From Pseudomonas farsensis (GTDB lineage: Bacteria; Pseudomonadota; Gammaproteobacteria; Pseudomonadales; Pseudomonadaceae): a stretch of 64,000 nt of DNA. A program made the position numbers and the translations under genes. How positions within the stretch are numbered: the first letter of the stretch is position 1; every line of letters begins with the position of its first letter. The stretch spans positions 248,001 through 312,000 of the forward strand of contig NZ_JABWRF020000002.1 in NCBI RefSeq assembly GCF_014268805.2, written 5' to 3'. Shown piece after piece: positions 1-9,186 of this stretch. The notes beneath the pieces were generated by a model, which searched no databases, was not told where the DNA came from, and saw only the letters and a list, made by a program, of their open reading frames with translations.

Positions 1-1749
<1,749 letters not shown>

Positions 1750-2031
1750 AGACACTTTCTCACCAGGTTCACCTCTCAACCGGAGGCAAATCTCTTTTTT
1801 AACAACCACTTACCATCCACGCCGATCAAACGCCAGCTTTTTTGCGGTGGCCATGGAAAACCATTGTTGCACAGCGACAGCGATGCCCACAAATTTTCAT
1901 GTCTCACCATTGAAAATTTATGTCGCAATTTTGAATGTTTTTGCGCCATTAGCCGTGATACCGGCTTGGCTTGAGTCTGAAGCGTTTCAGCCATGACTGC
2001 AAGGAAGGGCTTGTGGCCGGCAGTCTGGGAC
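1750..2031. other. gltB upstream region, no gene seen
   Basis: About 280 bases separate the gltB start from the damX terminator. The stretch is much richer in A and T than its surroundings, notably between 1790 and 1945. A 72-codon open frame on the minus strand (1776-1994) has no family resemblance and no convincing ribosome binding site, so I do not call it. The region should contain the gltB promoter and leader, but I see no clear -35/-10 pair. An AT-rich dyad is listed separately. Confidence 0.5.
1891..1919. promoter_or_regulatory. AT-rich dyad upstream of gltB, possible operator
   Basis: AAATTTTCA at 1891-1899 is repeated in inverted form as TGAAAATTT at 1911-1919, a perfect 9-base match with half-site centres 20 bases (two helical turns) apart. 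It lies about 140-170 bases upstream of the gltB start in an AT-rich stretch. That geometry suits a dimeric regulator, but the protein is unknown and chance in AT-rich DNA is possible. Confidence 0.35.
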
Positions 2032-2032
2032 A

Positions 2033-2064
2033 GAAAAGCCTGCCGCGCTCAGGCGCAGCAGGCT
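2033..2064 (-). terminator. Rho-independent terminator after damX
   Basis: On the minus strand a 12-base-pair stem with one mismatch (arms 2037-2048 and 2053-2064, loop of four) is followed by TTTTCTGT. It sits about 60 bases past the damX stop and would end the pilM-to-damX transcript before gltB. Confidence 0.65.
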
Positions 2065-2125
2065 AGTTGAAAGCTGGAAGTCGCTCAGCAACTGGGCGGC
2101 GGGGGTGATGCCGCCCGGAAGGTTA

Positions 2126-3724
2126 TCAGCGGGCCGTGGCCAGCTCTTGTTGGACGCTGCCGACGGTACGTGGCCAAGGTTTACCAGCCTGGACCTTGGC
2201 TGGCAAGTTCTTGATGGCAGCAGCAGCGGCGTCACGGCTGGCGAAGTTGCCATAGGTGACTACATAAAGCGGCTTGCCCTGCAGATTTTTACGGAAGTAG
2301 CGATAGTCGCCACCCTGCGCCTTGACGAACGCCTGGGCCGACGCTTCGGAGCTGGTACCAAAGATCTGCACCACGTAATTACCGGCTTTCTGGCCGCTGT
2401 ACCAGCTGCTGTTGCCAGCGCCGCCAGCTGCGGGTTTTTCTGCAGGCTTGGCTGAAGCGACCTGGGTTGGCGCGGTTGCCGGCTTGGCAGGTGCAACCGG
2501 CTTGGCTGGCTGGGTTGCGACCGGTTTTTGCGCTGGCGCAACCGGCGTTGTGGTCACAGGTTGTGCCGGAGTCGGCGCAGCGCTTGCCGTGGCGCCTTGC
2601 GGCGGGGCAATGGTGGTCACGGTTGGCGGCACGGCGGCAGACGGTGCCGACGGCTGCAGCTCGGTGTTGCCTGCAGGGCCGGCTTCATCACCTTCACCCA
2701 TGCCGGCGGCCTGCGCCAGCGGCTCGCGCATGACCGGCTGCGACTGGCCGACCAGCGGCAGCGGCATTGGCTGCGAGGAGCCGGAGAATTCGATATTGGG
2801 CGCGCCATTGCCCTGTTGCCCCAATGGCAGTTGGGCCTGGGCAGCAGGCGCCTCGGTCGGCGCCTTGTCGCCCTTCTTCGGCATCAGGACTGCTGCGCCA
2901 ACGGCGACCACGACCACTGCAGACAGCGCAAGCACGTGTTTCTTAGGCATTTTGAACCCCATGGATGGTCGCTTGACCGTGGTGCGGCTGGCGATCATGG
3001 CTTCGATCAAGGTATCGCGGGCAACCTGGTTGATGGTCCCAGGCCACCCGTCGGAGTTTTCGTGGATGTCGGCGATCTGCTCGCGGGTGAACACGTCGAT
3101 ACCTCGGCCAGCCCCTTCCAGGCGCTGCTCCATGTACTCGCGTGTTTCATCCTCGCTGTAGGGTGCCAGTTCGATGACATGGAAGCGCTCTTCCTCGAAC
3201 TGCAACTCGTCCAGCGCGGCAATCAGCGACGGCTCACCGAACAGGAACACGTGCGGACGCCCTTCCGCGACGCCTGCCGCCAACTCCAGCAACGCTTGGA
3301 GTGCCGAGTCATCAAGTTGTTCCGCATCGTCTACCAGCAAGTAGACTTCCTGGCCGGTCAGCGCCAGTTGCACCACCTGCGACAGGATCGGCTGTACCGC
3401 GGCTTCGCCGACGTTCAGCGACTGCGCGACCTGGCCCAGTACACCGGCAGCCCCCACCGCGCCACGCGCGGAAATCACCACGCTTTGCACCGACTGCTTG
3501 TTGGTGCTGGCCACCAGGGCCTGGCGCAGCAGCGTCTTGCCGCTGCCCACAGGGCCGGTAACCACCAGCATCAGCTGGCTGTAGCGCGCCAGGTGGTGCA
3601 ATTGCCCAAGCACCGGCTTGCGCTGGGCGGGGAAGAACTTGAAGCCAGGCACTCGCGGCGCGAATGGATCATGGCTCAGCTGGTAATGATCGAGAAACGC
3701 CTCATCGGCATGCAGACTGGTCAT
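2126..3724 (-). CDS. damX: DamX-like AAA ATPase / SPOR cell-division protein
   Basis: This 532-residue protein has an ExeA-type AAA domain at the N terminus, with Walker A GPVGSGKT at residues 57-64 and Walker B YLLVDDAEQ near 128-136. One membrane helix follows at about 263-281. A long Ala/Pro/Thr-rich periplasmic linker leads to a C-terminal SPOR domain from residue 449. SPOR domains bind denuded glycan strands at the division septum, so the protein probably acts at the inner membrane during division. It lies 15 bases downstream of aroB on the same strand, the position damX holds in enterobacteria. Enterobacterial DamX lacks a well-conserved ATPase, so the cytoplasmic activity here is an open question. 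Confidence 0.85.
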   Translation of the reverse strand: MTSLHADEAFLDHYQLSHDPFAPRVPGFKFFPAQRKPVLGQLHHLARYSQLMLVVTGPVGSGKTLLRQALVASTNKQSVQSVVISARGAVGAAGVLGQVAQSLNVGEAAVQPILSQVVQLALTGQEVYLLVDDAEQLDDSALQALLELAAGVAEGRPHVFLFGEPSLIAALDELQFEEERFHVIELAPYSEDETREYMEQRLEGAGRGIDVFTREQIADIHENSDGWPGTINQVARDTLIEAMIASRTTVKRPSMGFKMPKKHVLALSAVVVVAVGAAVLMPKKGDKAPTEAPAAQAQLPLGQQGNGAPNIEFSGSSQPMPLPLVGQSQPVMREPLAQAAGMGEGDEAGPAGNTELQPSAPSAAVPPTVTTIAPPQGATASAAPTPAQPVTTTPVAPAQKPVATQPAKPVAPAKPATAPTQVASAKPAEKPAAGGAGNSSWYSGQKAGNYVVQIFGTSSEASAQAFVKAQGGDYRYFRKNLQGKPLYVVTYGNFASRDAAAAAIKNLPAKVQAGKPWPRTVGSVQQELATAR

Positions 3725-3739
3725 TGCGTTGTCACAACC

Positions 3740-4837
3740 TCAAAGCTGGGCCACGATCGCGCGGTAATCCGCTGCCAACGTGGCCTGAAGAACCTCTGTC
3801 GGATAGTCGTCAGTGACGACGGCTTCGCCCATCTGGCGCAACAGCACCAGGCGCAGGCGCCCATCGAGCACTTTTTTGTCGACCGCCATATGCTCCATGA
3901 AATGCGCCGGGGTCATTTCCTGTGGTGGCACCACCGGCAATCCTGCATCCTGCAGCAGGCGAATTCCGCGATCGCGCTCGGGCTGGTCGATCCAGCCAAG
4001 GCGCATCGACATCTCCAGGGCCATCACCGTGCCCGCTGACACCGCTTCGCCGTGCAGCCAGACGCCGTAACCCATGTGTGTTTCGATGGCATGGCCAAAC
4101 GTATGGCCAAGGTTGAGCGTGGCGCGCACACCGGACTCGCGTTCATCGGCACCGACCACTGCGGCCTTGGCGGCGCAGGAGCGGCGGATGGCCTCGGTCA
4201 GTGCCACGCTGTCCAGGCCGCGCAGGGCCTGCATATTGTCTTCGAGCCAGCCGAGAAACGGCTTGTCGCAGATCAGACCGTACTTGATGACCTCGGCAAG
4301 GCCTGCCGACAGCTCGCGAGCGGGCAGCGTCTTGAGGGTGGTGGTGTCGATCAGCACGGCGTTGGGCTGATAGAACGCACCCACCATGTTCTTGCCCAGC
4401 GGGTGGTTGATGCCCGTCTTGCCACCCACCGAGGAGTCGACCTGTGACAGCAGCGTGGTCGGCACCTGGATGAAGTCGACGCCACGCTGGTAGCAGGCAG
4501 CGGCAAAACCGGCCATGTCGCCGATTACGCCGCCACCGAGGGCAATCACGGTGGTGCGCCGGTCATGGCGCGCGGTCAGCAGCGCATCGAAGACCAGTTG
4601 CAGGGTTTCCCAGTTCTTGAAGGCTTCGCCGTCGGGCAACACCACTGGCAGCACCGACCGGGCGCCCAGGGCCTTGCTCAGACGCTCCAGGTACAGCGGA
4701 GCGACGGTTTCGTTGGAAACGATGGCGACCTGCCGGCCGGCGATATGCGGCGCCAGCAGCTCGGGCTGGTCCAGCAGGCCCTCGCCAATGTAGATCGGGT
4801 AGCTACGCTCGCCCAGGTCGACCTTCAATGTCTGCAT
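3740..4837 (-). CDS. aroB: 3-dehydroquinate synthase
   Basis: AroB is the second enzyme of the shikimate pathway. It is NAD- and metal-dependent and converts DAHP to 3-dehydroquinate. The chosen start [18 protein letters not shown] gives 365 residues, has GGGGAC just upstream, and removes a 12-residue extension that is only an open frame. Visible signatures are the nucleotide-binding [11 protein letters not shown], the metal-site segment HTFGHAIE and the later HGEAVSAG. aroK lies 99 bases upstream in the same direction, so the two shikimate genes are probably co-transcribed with the pil genes. All catalytic regions look intact. Confidence 0.96.
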   Translation of the reverse strand: MQTLKVDLGERSYPIYIGEGLLDQPELLAPHIAGRQVAIVSNETVAPLYLERLSKALGARSVLPVVLPDGEAFKNWETLQLVFDALLTARHDRRTTVIALGGGVIGDMAGFAAACYQRGVDFIQVPTTLLSQVDSSVGGKTGINHPLGKNMVGAFYQPNAVLIDTTTLKTLPARELSAGLAEVIKYGLICDKPFLGWLEDNMQALRGLDSVALTEAIRRSCAAKAAVVGADERESGVRATLNLGHTFGHAIETHMGYGVWLHGEAVSAGTVMALEMSMRLGWIDQPERDRGIRLLQDAGLPVVPPQEMTPAHFMEHMAVDKKVLDGRLRLVLLRQMGEAVVTDDYPTEVLQATLAADYRAIVAQL

Positions 4838-4936
4838 GTGTCCCCACAATGTACTTGGGCGCGGTGCCATCAATGCAGCAGCGCGCGGTGACGTTCAACC
4901 CCGTCTCGGCGTTGGTCGCCGAGCATAGACCCCCGC

Positions 4937-5455
4937 TTAGCGGGGCGGCAACCTGTGCAACTGATCGAGGATTTCGAGCACCACCATGCGCGGCGGCCGT
5001 TCGTCGGTTTCCACGATCACATCGGCGATTTCGCGATAGAGCGGGTCGCGCGCTTCCAGTAAGGCACGCAAGGTGGCCTCTGGGTTGGCGGTGCGCAGCA
5101 GCGGCCGGTTGCGGTCACGGGCAGTGCGCCCGACCTGCTGTTCGACCGAGGCGTGCAGGTAGATAACCCGCCCGCCAGCGTGCAGCGCGGCGCGGTTGGC
5201 AGCACGCATGACTGCACCGCCGCCCGTGGCCAGCACTACGCCGTCGAGTTCGCAGAGCTCGGCGATCATCGCCTGCTCGCGGTCACGAAAGCCCGGCTCG
5301 CCTTCCTTGTCGAAGATCCACGGGATATTGGCGCCGGTCCGCAGCTCGATTTCCTTGTCGGAATCTTTGAACAGCAGGCGCAGCTCTTTGGCCAACAGGC
5401 GCCCGATGGTGCTCTTACCGGCACCCATGGGCCCTACAAGTATCAAATTTCGCAC
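4937..5455 (-). CDS. aroK: Shikimate kinase
   Basis: AroK phosphorylates shikimate at the 3-hydroxyl using ATP. The 172-residue protein starts with GTG and reads [16 protein letters not shown], with the Walker A loop at residues 8-16. The shikimate-binding DSDKEIE segment, the GEPGFRDRE segment with its Arg, and the ATGGG loop follow in the usual order. The gene begins four bases after the pilQ stop, so its translation may depend on pilQ translation, since the ribosome binding site is weak. Length is normal for the family. Confidence 0.96.
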   Translation of the reverse strand: MRNLILVGPMGAGKSTIGRLLAKELRLLFKDSDKEIELRTGANIPWIFDKEGEPGFRDREQAMIAELCELDGVVLATGGGAVMRAANRAALHAGGRVIYLHASVEQQVGRTARDRNRPLLRTANPEATLRALLEARDPLYREIADVIVETDERPPRMVVLEILDQLHRLPPR

Positions 5456-5459
5456 AGAA

Positions 5460-6704
5460 TCAACGACTCACAGCAATCGCCTGGTCACTCATGATACGCG
5501 GAGTCAGGAAGACCAGCAGCTCGGATTTTTTCTCTTGTAATGCATCGCGTCGAAACAGCCGCCCAACATACGGCAGATCGCCAAGAAATGGCACCTTGTC
5601 CACCACATTGTTCTGCGACGTCGAGTAGACGCCACCAATCACAATGGTCTCGCCATCACCCACACGAACCTTGGCGTTTACCTCGTTCTTGCGGATCGGC
5701 GGCACATTGTTCAAGGCATTGACGAAATCCGGCTCATCCTTGGTAACCCGCACCGCCATCAGCACCTTGCCGTCCGGGGTGATCTGCGGCGTCACCTCAA
5801 GCGATAGCGAGGCCTCGCGAAAGGAAATGGAGGTAGCGCCGCTTTTAGTGGTTTCCTGGTAGGGCACCTCGGTGCCTTTGAGAATGCGCGCGGTTTCCTT
5901 GTCGGCGGTGACTACCTTGGGCTGGGAGATAATCTCGCCGTTACCGCTTTTTTCCATGGCACTGAGCTCAAGGTCCAGCAGCACATCGCTGCGCAACAAA
6001 CCAACGCCCAGCGCGGAGCTGGCGCGGTCCACCCCCAGGTCAACGAACAGGTCGCTGCCAAGGCGCGCGTCTTGCCCATAAAGGTTGCGACCCCAACGCA
6101 CACCTAACGCCCGCTCGTAATCCACCCCCGCCTCGACAATGCGCGCCTCGATCATGACCTGGCGCACAGGCACATCCAGCTCGGCGACAAGCTTGTGGAT
6201 TTCGACCAGCCGGCTCGCCTGCTGCGCGACCACCAGCGTATTGGTACGCGCATCTACGCTGATGCTGCCACGCCCGGCCAGAATGCCATCGTCGGCCAGG
6301 CTGGCCAGCAGCAGCTCGGCCAGCTCCCCGGCCTTGGCGTGATGAATGGCGATCAGTTCGCGCTGCACCGGCTCCTGCTCCAGGTAGACACCCTGCCCCG
6401 CCAGCTCGGCGAGCGGCGCCACCAGCATGACGCCACCCTCCATGCGCCGCCCCAGGCCTTTGCTGCGCAGCACCATGTCCAGCGCCTGCTCCCACGCCAC
6501 CTGCTCAAGGCGCAGGGTGATGCGGCCCTGTACGGTATCGCTGGCCACCAGGTTGATGCCGGCAAAATCGGCCATTATCTGCAACACCGAACGCACATCC
6601 ACGTCCTGGAAGTTCAGCGACATGGGTTCAGCCTTCGATAGCCCCGCCTTCGAGCCCGTCGACAGCATCAGCAGCAGTGTCAGCATTGCGAGTTTCAACG
6701 TCAT
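5460..6704 (-). CDS. pilQ: Short PilQ/HofQ/ComE-type secretin
   Basis: This is an outer-membrane secretin of 414 residues with a signal peptide ([20 protein letters not shown]). A secretin/TonB short N-terminal domain ([20 protein letters not shown]), N-domains and a C-terminal secretin core follow ([44 protein letters not shown]). It lacks the AMIN domains of long pilus secretins such as P. aeruginosa PilQ, and its size matches HofQ/ComE proteins linked to DNA uptake. The start is set by AAGGGGAGG five bases upstream; an ATG seven codons earlier lacks this. The gene overlaps the 3' end of the pilO/P gene by 77 bases. Confidence 0.88.
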   Translation of the reverse strand: MTLKLAMLTLLLMLSTGSKAGLSKAEPMSLNFQDVDVRSVLQIMADFAGINLVASDTVQGRITLRLEQVAWEQALDMVLRSKGLGRRMEGGVMLVAPLAELAGQGVYLEQEPVQRELIAIHHAKAGELAELLLASLADDGILAGRGSISVDARTNTLVVAQQASRLVEIHKLVAELDVPVRQVMIEARIVEAGVDYERALGVRWGRNLYGQDARLGSDLFVDLGVDRASSALGVGLLRSDVLLDLELSAMEKSGNGEIISQPKVVTADKETARILKGTEVPYQETTKSGATSISFREASLSLEVTPQITPDGKVLMAVRVTKDEPDFVNALNNVPPIRKNEVNAKVRVGDGETIVIGGVYSTSQNNVVDKVPFLGDLPYVGRLFRRDALQEKKSELLVFLTPRIMSDQAIAVSR

Positions 6705-7641
6705 CCATGACCTCCCCTTGCGCACCCGTCACGAGTGCCAGAAACCGTGACCGCTCCTGCCAGCCGCCGGCGATATAAAGCCGCTCGCGCACTTCCATCT
6801 GCTGCGCATCGATTCGCACCACACGCCCATCATCGCGGCCAAGGCGCTGGCCTTCTTGCACCCGATGCAGCCGCCCTGCCGCCTGCACCAGGGCCTGATG
6901 ACGGCCGTCGCGCGACAAGCTGCCCACCATGGCCAGTTGTTCCAGCGGCATGCGCCCCAGCCCGCCATCGGGTTCGCTGAATGACCATGGCTTGAAGGGA
7001 TCGAAAGGCCTGCGCACGACCAGCGCCTGCGCGGGCTCGTCAGCGAGCGAAGCCGGGGCCGGCAGCGCCTCTGCGGCGCGGTACACCTGCAGGTGCAACT
7101 GCGCAGTAACCAGGCCTTGCGAGTTATCCACACCCGCCAGGCTGATACGGGTGACCTGCAACAGACGCAACCGCTGCAGGCTCTGCTCGACCCACGCGCG
7201 CAGCGACGGGTAGTGGCCCACCACCTGGATATCCAGCGGCAGGCGGTGATAGCCAGGGCCAGGCTGCTGCTCGGCCAGCACATCGACGCGCTCGAAAACC
7301 AGCCCATGCTCGTGCCCCGACAGGGCCAACTGGTCCAACAGGTCGCTCATGCCCTCCCCGGCATCGAGCCGCCAGCGCGCCTCTTGCAGCATCTGCCGGG
7401 CGCGCTGCAACGCCAGGCGCTCGCCGTCAAGCTCGGCCAATTCCGTCCTGCGCTCGGCAAGGCTTTGCAACGCACTCTGTTCAAGCACCTGGGCCTCACG
7501 CAGCTGCTGCCCGGTTTCGCGCAAAACCGAGGCCCAGCCAGCAGCGCCGACCGCCAACATCGACAGCGCCAGCGCCGCCACCCTGAACAGGCGCGAACGG
7601 ACGACCACCCCCCGCCAATCCAGTGCCAGCAGCACTTTCAC
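6628..7641 (-). CDS. PilO-PilP fusion protein (337 residues)
   Basis: The N-terminal part has a short cytoplasmic tail, a membrane helix at about residues 18-38, a coiled-coil stretch and a PilO-type region (LPLDIQVVGHYPSLRAWVEQ, near 125-200). An Ala/Pro-rich linker then leads to a PilP-like region with RRPFDPFKPW, QLAMVGSL and a small beta domain near 225-320. In most pseudomonads PilO and the lipoprotein PilP are separate genes; here they are one uninterrupted frame and no lipobox is present. The ATG overlaps the pilN stop (ATGA). In the complex the protein would connect the inner-membrane PilM/PilN unit to the secretin encoded next. Confidence 0.78.
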   Translation of the reverse strand: MKVLLALDWRGVVVRSRLFRVAALALSMLAVGAAGWASVLRETGQQLREAQVLEQSALQSLAERRTELAELDGERLALQRARQMLQEARWRLDAGEGMSDLLDQLALSGHEHGLVFERVDVLAEQQPGPGYHRLPLDIQVVGHYPSLRAWVEQSLQRLRLLQVTRISLAGVDNSQGLVTAQLHLQVYRAAEALPAPASLADEPAQALVVRRPFDPFKPWSFSEPDGGLGRMPLEQLAMVGSLSRDGRHQALVQAAGRLHRVQEGQRLGRDDGRVVRIDAQQMEVRERLYIAGGWQERSRFLALVTGAQGEVMDDVETRNADTAADAVDGLEGGAIEG

Positions 7642-8171
7642 GGGGCAGGTACCTGAGCCAGCAGCAGAAACTCATCGCCCGTGGGCCGCTGGCGCAAAAA
7701 CACCACTTCAAGCCCTGCGGCAACGCCTCTTGCCTCAAGCTCGCGCATCAACTGCGCGACCACCGATGGCGACGCTGCCAGCCCGCCCAGGCGCAACCTG
7801 CCGGCTTCCAGGCTCAGCTCGGTCAACTGCGCACCGCTGGGCATGCTGTGCTCCAGGCCCTCAAGCAAATCAGACAGCACAGATTGCCCGGCCCTGAGCT
7901 GGGCCAGCGCCCTGTGCTCGGCAAGCACCGTTTCGCGCTCGGTACGCAGTTCAGCGCCTGCCGCCAACTGCGCGTCCAGCGCACTCAACTGGGCCTGAGT
8001 TTCAACCAATGCTGCAAACTGCCGCGCCAGACGCGCCCGCGCCATCTGGTCGAGCAGCAGCATAGCCAGTAGCGCCACAACCAGGCTGGCAACCACACCG
8101 CATTGAAAACGCCGCACCGCCGACGCGCGCTGACGCTCGCGCCACGGCATCAGGTTGATGCGAATATTCAT
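7638..8171 (-). CDS. pilN: PilN-like inner-membrane protein
   Basis: This 177-residue protein begins MNIRINLMPWRE, the conserved cytoplasmic segment by which PilN proteins bind PilM. One membrane helix lies at about residues 24-42, followed by a coiled coil (about 45-100) and a small alpha/beta periplasmic domain. It overlaps pilM upstream and the pilO/P gene downstream by four bases each, so the three genes are translationally coupled. Length and order match the PilN/HofN family. Confidence 0.85.
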   Translation of the reverse strand: MNIRINLMPWRERQRASAVRRFQCGVVASLVVALLAMLLLDQMARARLARQFAALVETQAQLSALDAQLAAGAELRTERETVLAEHRALAQLRAGQSVLSDLLEGLEHSMPSGAQLTELSLEAGRLRLGGLAASPSVVAQLMRELEARGVAAGLEVVFLRQRPTGDEFLLLAQVPAP

Positions 8172-9016
8172 CGCAGCCCTCCCATGGCCAAGCCATAGGC
8201 CAATGCCATGCCTGGGGCAGCACCCAGTCCCGCTGGCAGCACGGCCAGGCGGCAGGCAATACCCAGCCGCTGTGTCAGGCGCTGGGCATCGGCGGTATCA
8301 GCGCCATCACCGGCGAGCACCACGCCTTGCAACCGCCCGCAGGCGCCCCCCAGCAAACGCGCCAGCTCATCGACCCAGCACGAGGCAGCGCCAAGCGGTA
8401 GTTGCTGACGCGTAGGCAACAGGCTTTGCGCCCAGAGATGCAGCACCAGCTTGTCCGCCTCCAGCTGCACCAGCGCCCAGCCGGCAGCGCCCTCGGGCAG
8501 CAACGCCCGGCGCAAGGCGAAGCTGTCGACCTCCATGGCTACCAGCTCCAGACCCGCCTCGCCAAACAGTGCTTCAAGGGGTTCAAGCTGGCTTTGCCGA
8601 CACCCGGCTACCACCACATCCACCAAGCCGGGATCGCAGCGGGATGCGCCGACCACCTGGAAATCCAGGGCCAGATCATCGATGGGGAATGGAAACAACT
8701 GGTCTGCCTGGCCAAGCAGGTGGGTCTCGATGTCCTGCACGTGGGTGCCCTGGGGTAACTGGCACAGCTTGCAGATGACCTGCGAGGCAGGCAGCGCCAA
8801 GGCAACCTTGCGCTGGGCCGTGGCGCAGCGACGGTGGGCCTGCACCAACGCCTGCGCCAGTTGCGCACCACCGCCCGGTGCGGCCAGCGCCTGGCAGGCC
8901 CAGCCGGTGACCTGGCAACGGCCGCGATGGCGGCGGACCTGCAGCATTCTTATGGCATTGGCGGTGATTTCTACCCCCAACAGTGAACCGGCATCCCTGC
9001 CAAGCCGTCCAAGCAT
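8168..9016 (-). CDS. pilM: PilM-like actin-fold protein, short form
   Basis: The 282-residue protein resembles PilM, the cytoplasmic actin-like partner of PilN. It starts MLGRLGRDAGSLLGVEITANAIRML, with a first phosphate-binding-like strand, and contains an FPFPIDDLALDFQVVG segment and a C-terminal VLAGDGADTAD strand. It is about 70 residues shorter than typical PilM (about 350), and the usual nucleotide-binding loops look weakened. It heads the pil/hof operon, diverging from ponA. The family call comes from the N-terminal pattern and neighbours more than from a clean catalytic signature. Confidence 0.72.
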   Translation of the reverse strand: MLGRLGRDAGSLLGVEITANAIRMLQVRRHRGRCQVTGWACQALAAPGGGAQLAQALVQAHRRCATAQRKVALALPASQVICKLCQLPQGTHVQDIETHLLGQADQLFPFPIDDLALDFQVVGASRCDPGLVDVVVAGCRQSQLEPLEALFGEAGLELVAMEVDSFALRRALLPEGAAGWALVQLEADKLVLHLWAQSLLPTRQQLPLGAASCWVDELARLLGGACGRLQGVVLAGDGADTADAQRLTQRLGIACRLAVLPAGLGAAPGMALAYGLAMGGLR

Positions 9017-9113
9017 GTCATGTTGCTCCCTGATCGCCCGCCACCGCTGCTGCCATGGCAGCAGGCAGCGGTGGCGAGGGCCCGCCGGCTAACCCGGCAG
9101 GGCGAAAACTGCT

Positions 9114-9119
9114 TATAAT
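9114..9119 (+). promoter_or_regulatory. Candidate -10 box (TATAAT) for ponA
   Basis: A perfect TATAAT sits about 70 bases upstream of the chosen ponA start. No good -35 hexamer is visible 16-18 bases before it. The ATG at 9118 overlaps this box and would therefore not be transcribed from it, which argues for the downstream start. Confidence 0.35.
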
Positions 9120-9186
9120 GGCCGGCGTTTTTTCCTGTCCGCCGGCCCGCGTGCAATCCACCCCTCAACCTGGACACCCAAAAGCC

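Noticed and set aside
1776..1994. A 72-codon frame between gltB and damX
   Set aside because: It overlaps the region expected to hold the gltB promoter and leader, has no ribosome binding site of note and resembles no family I know.
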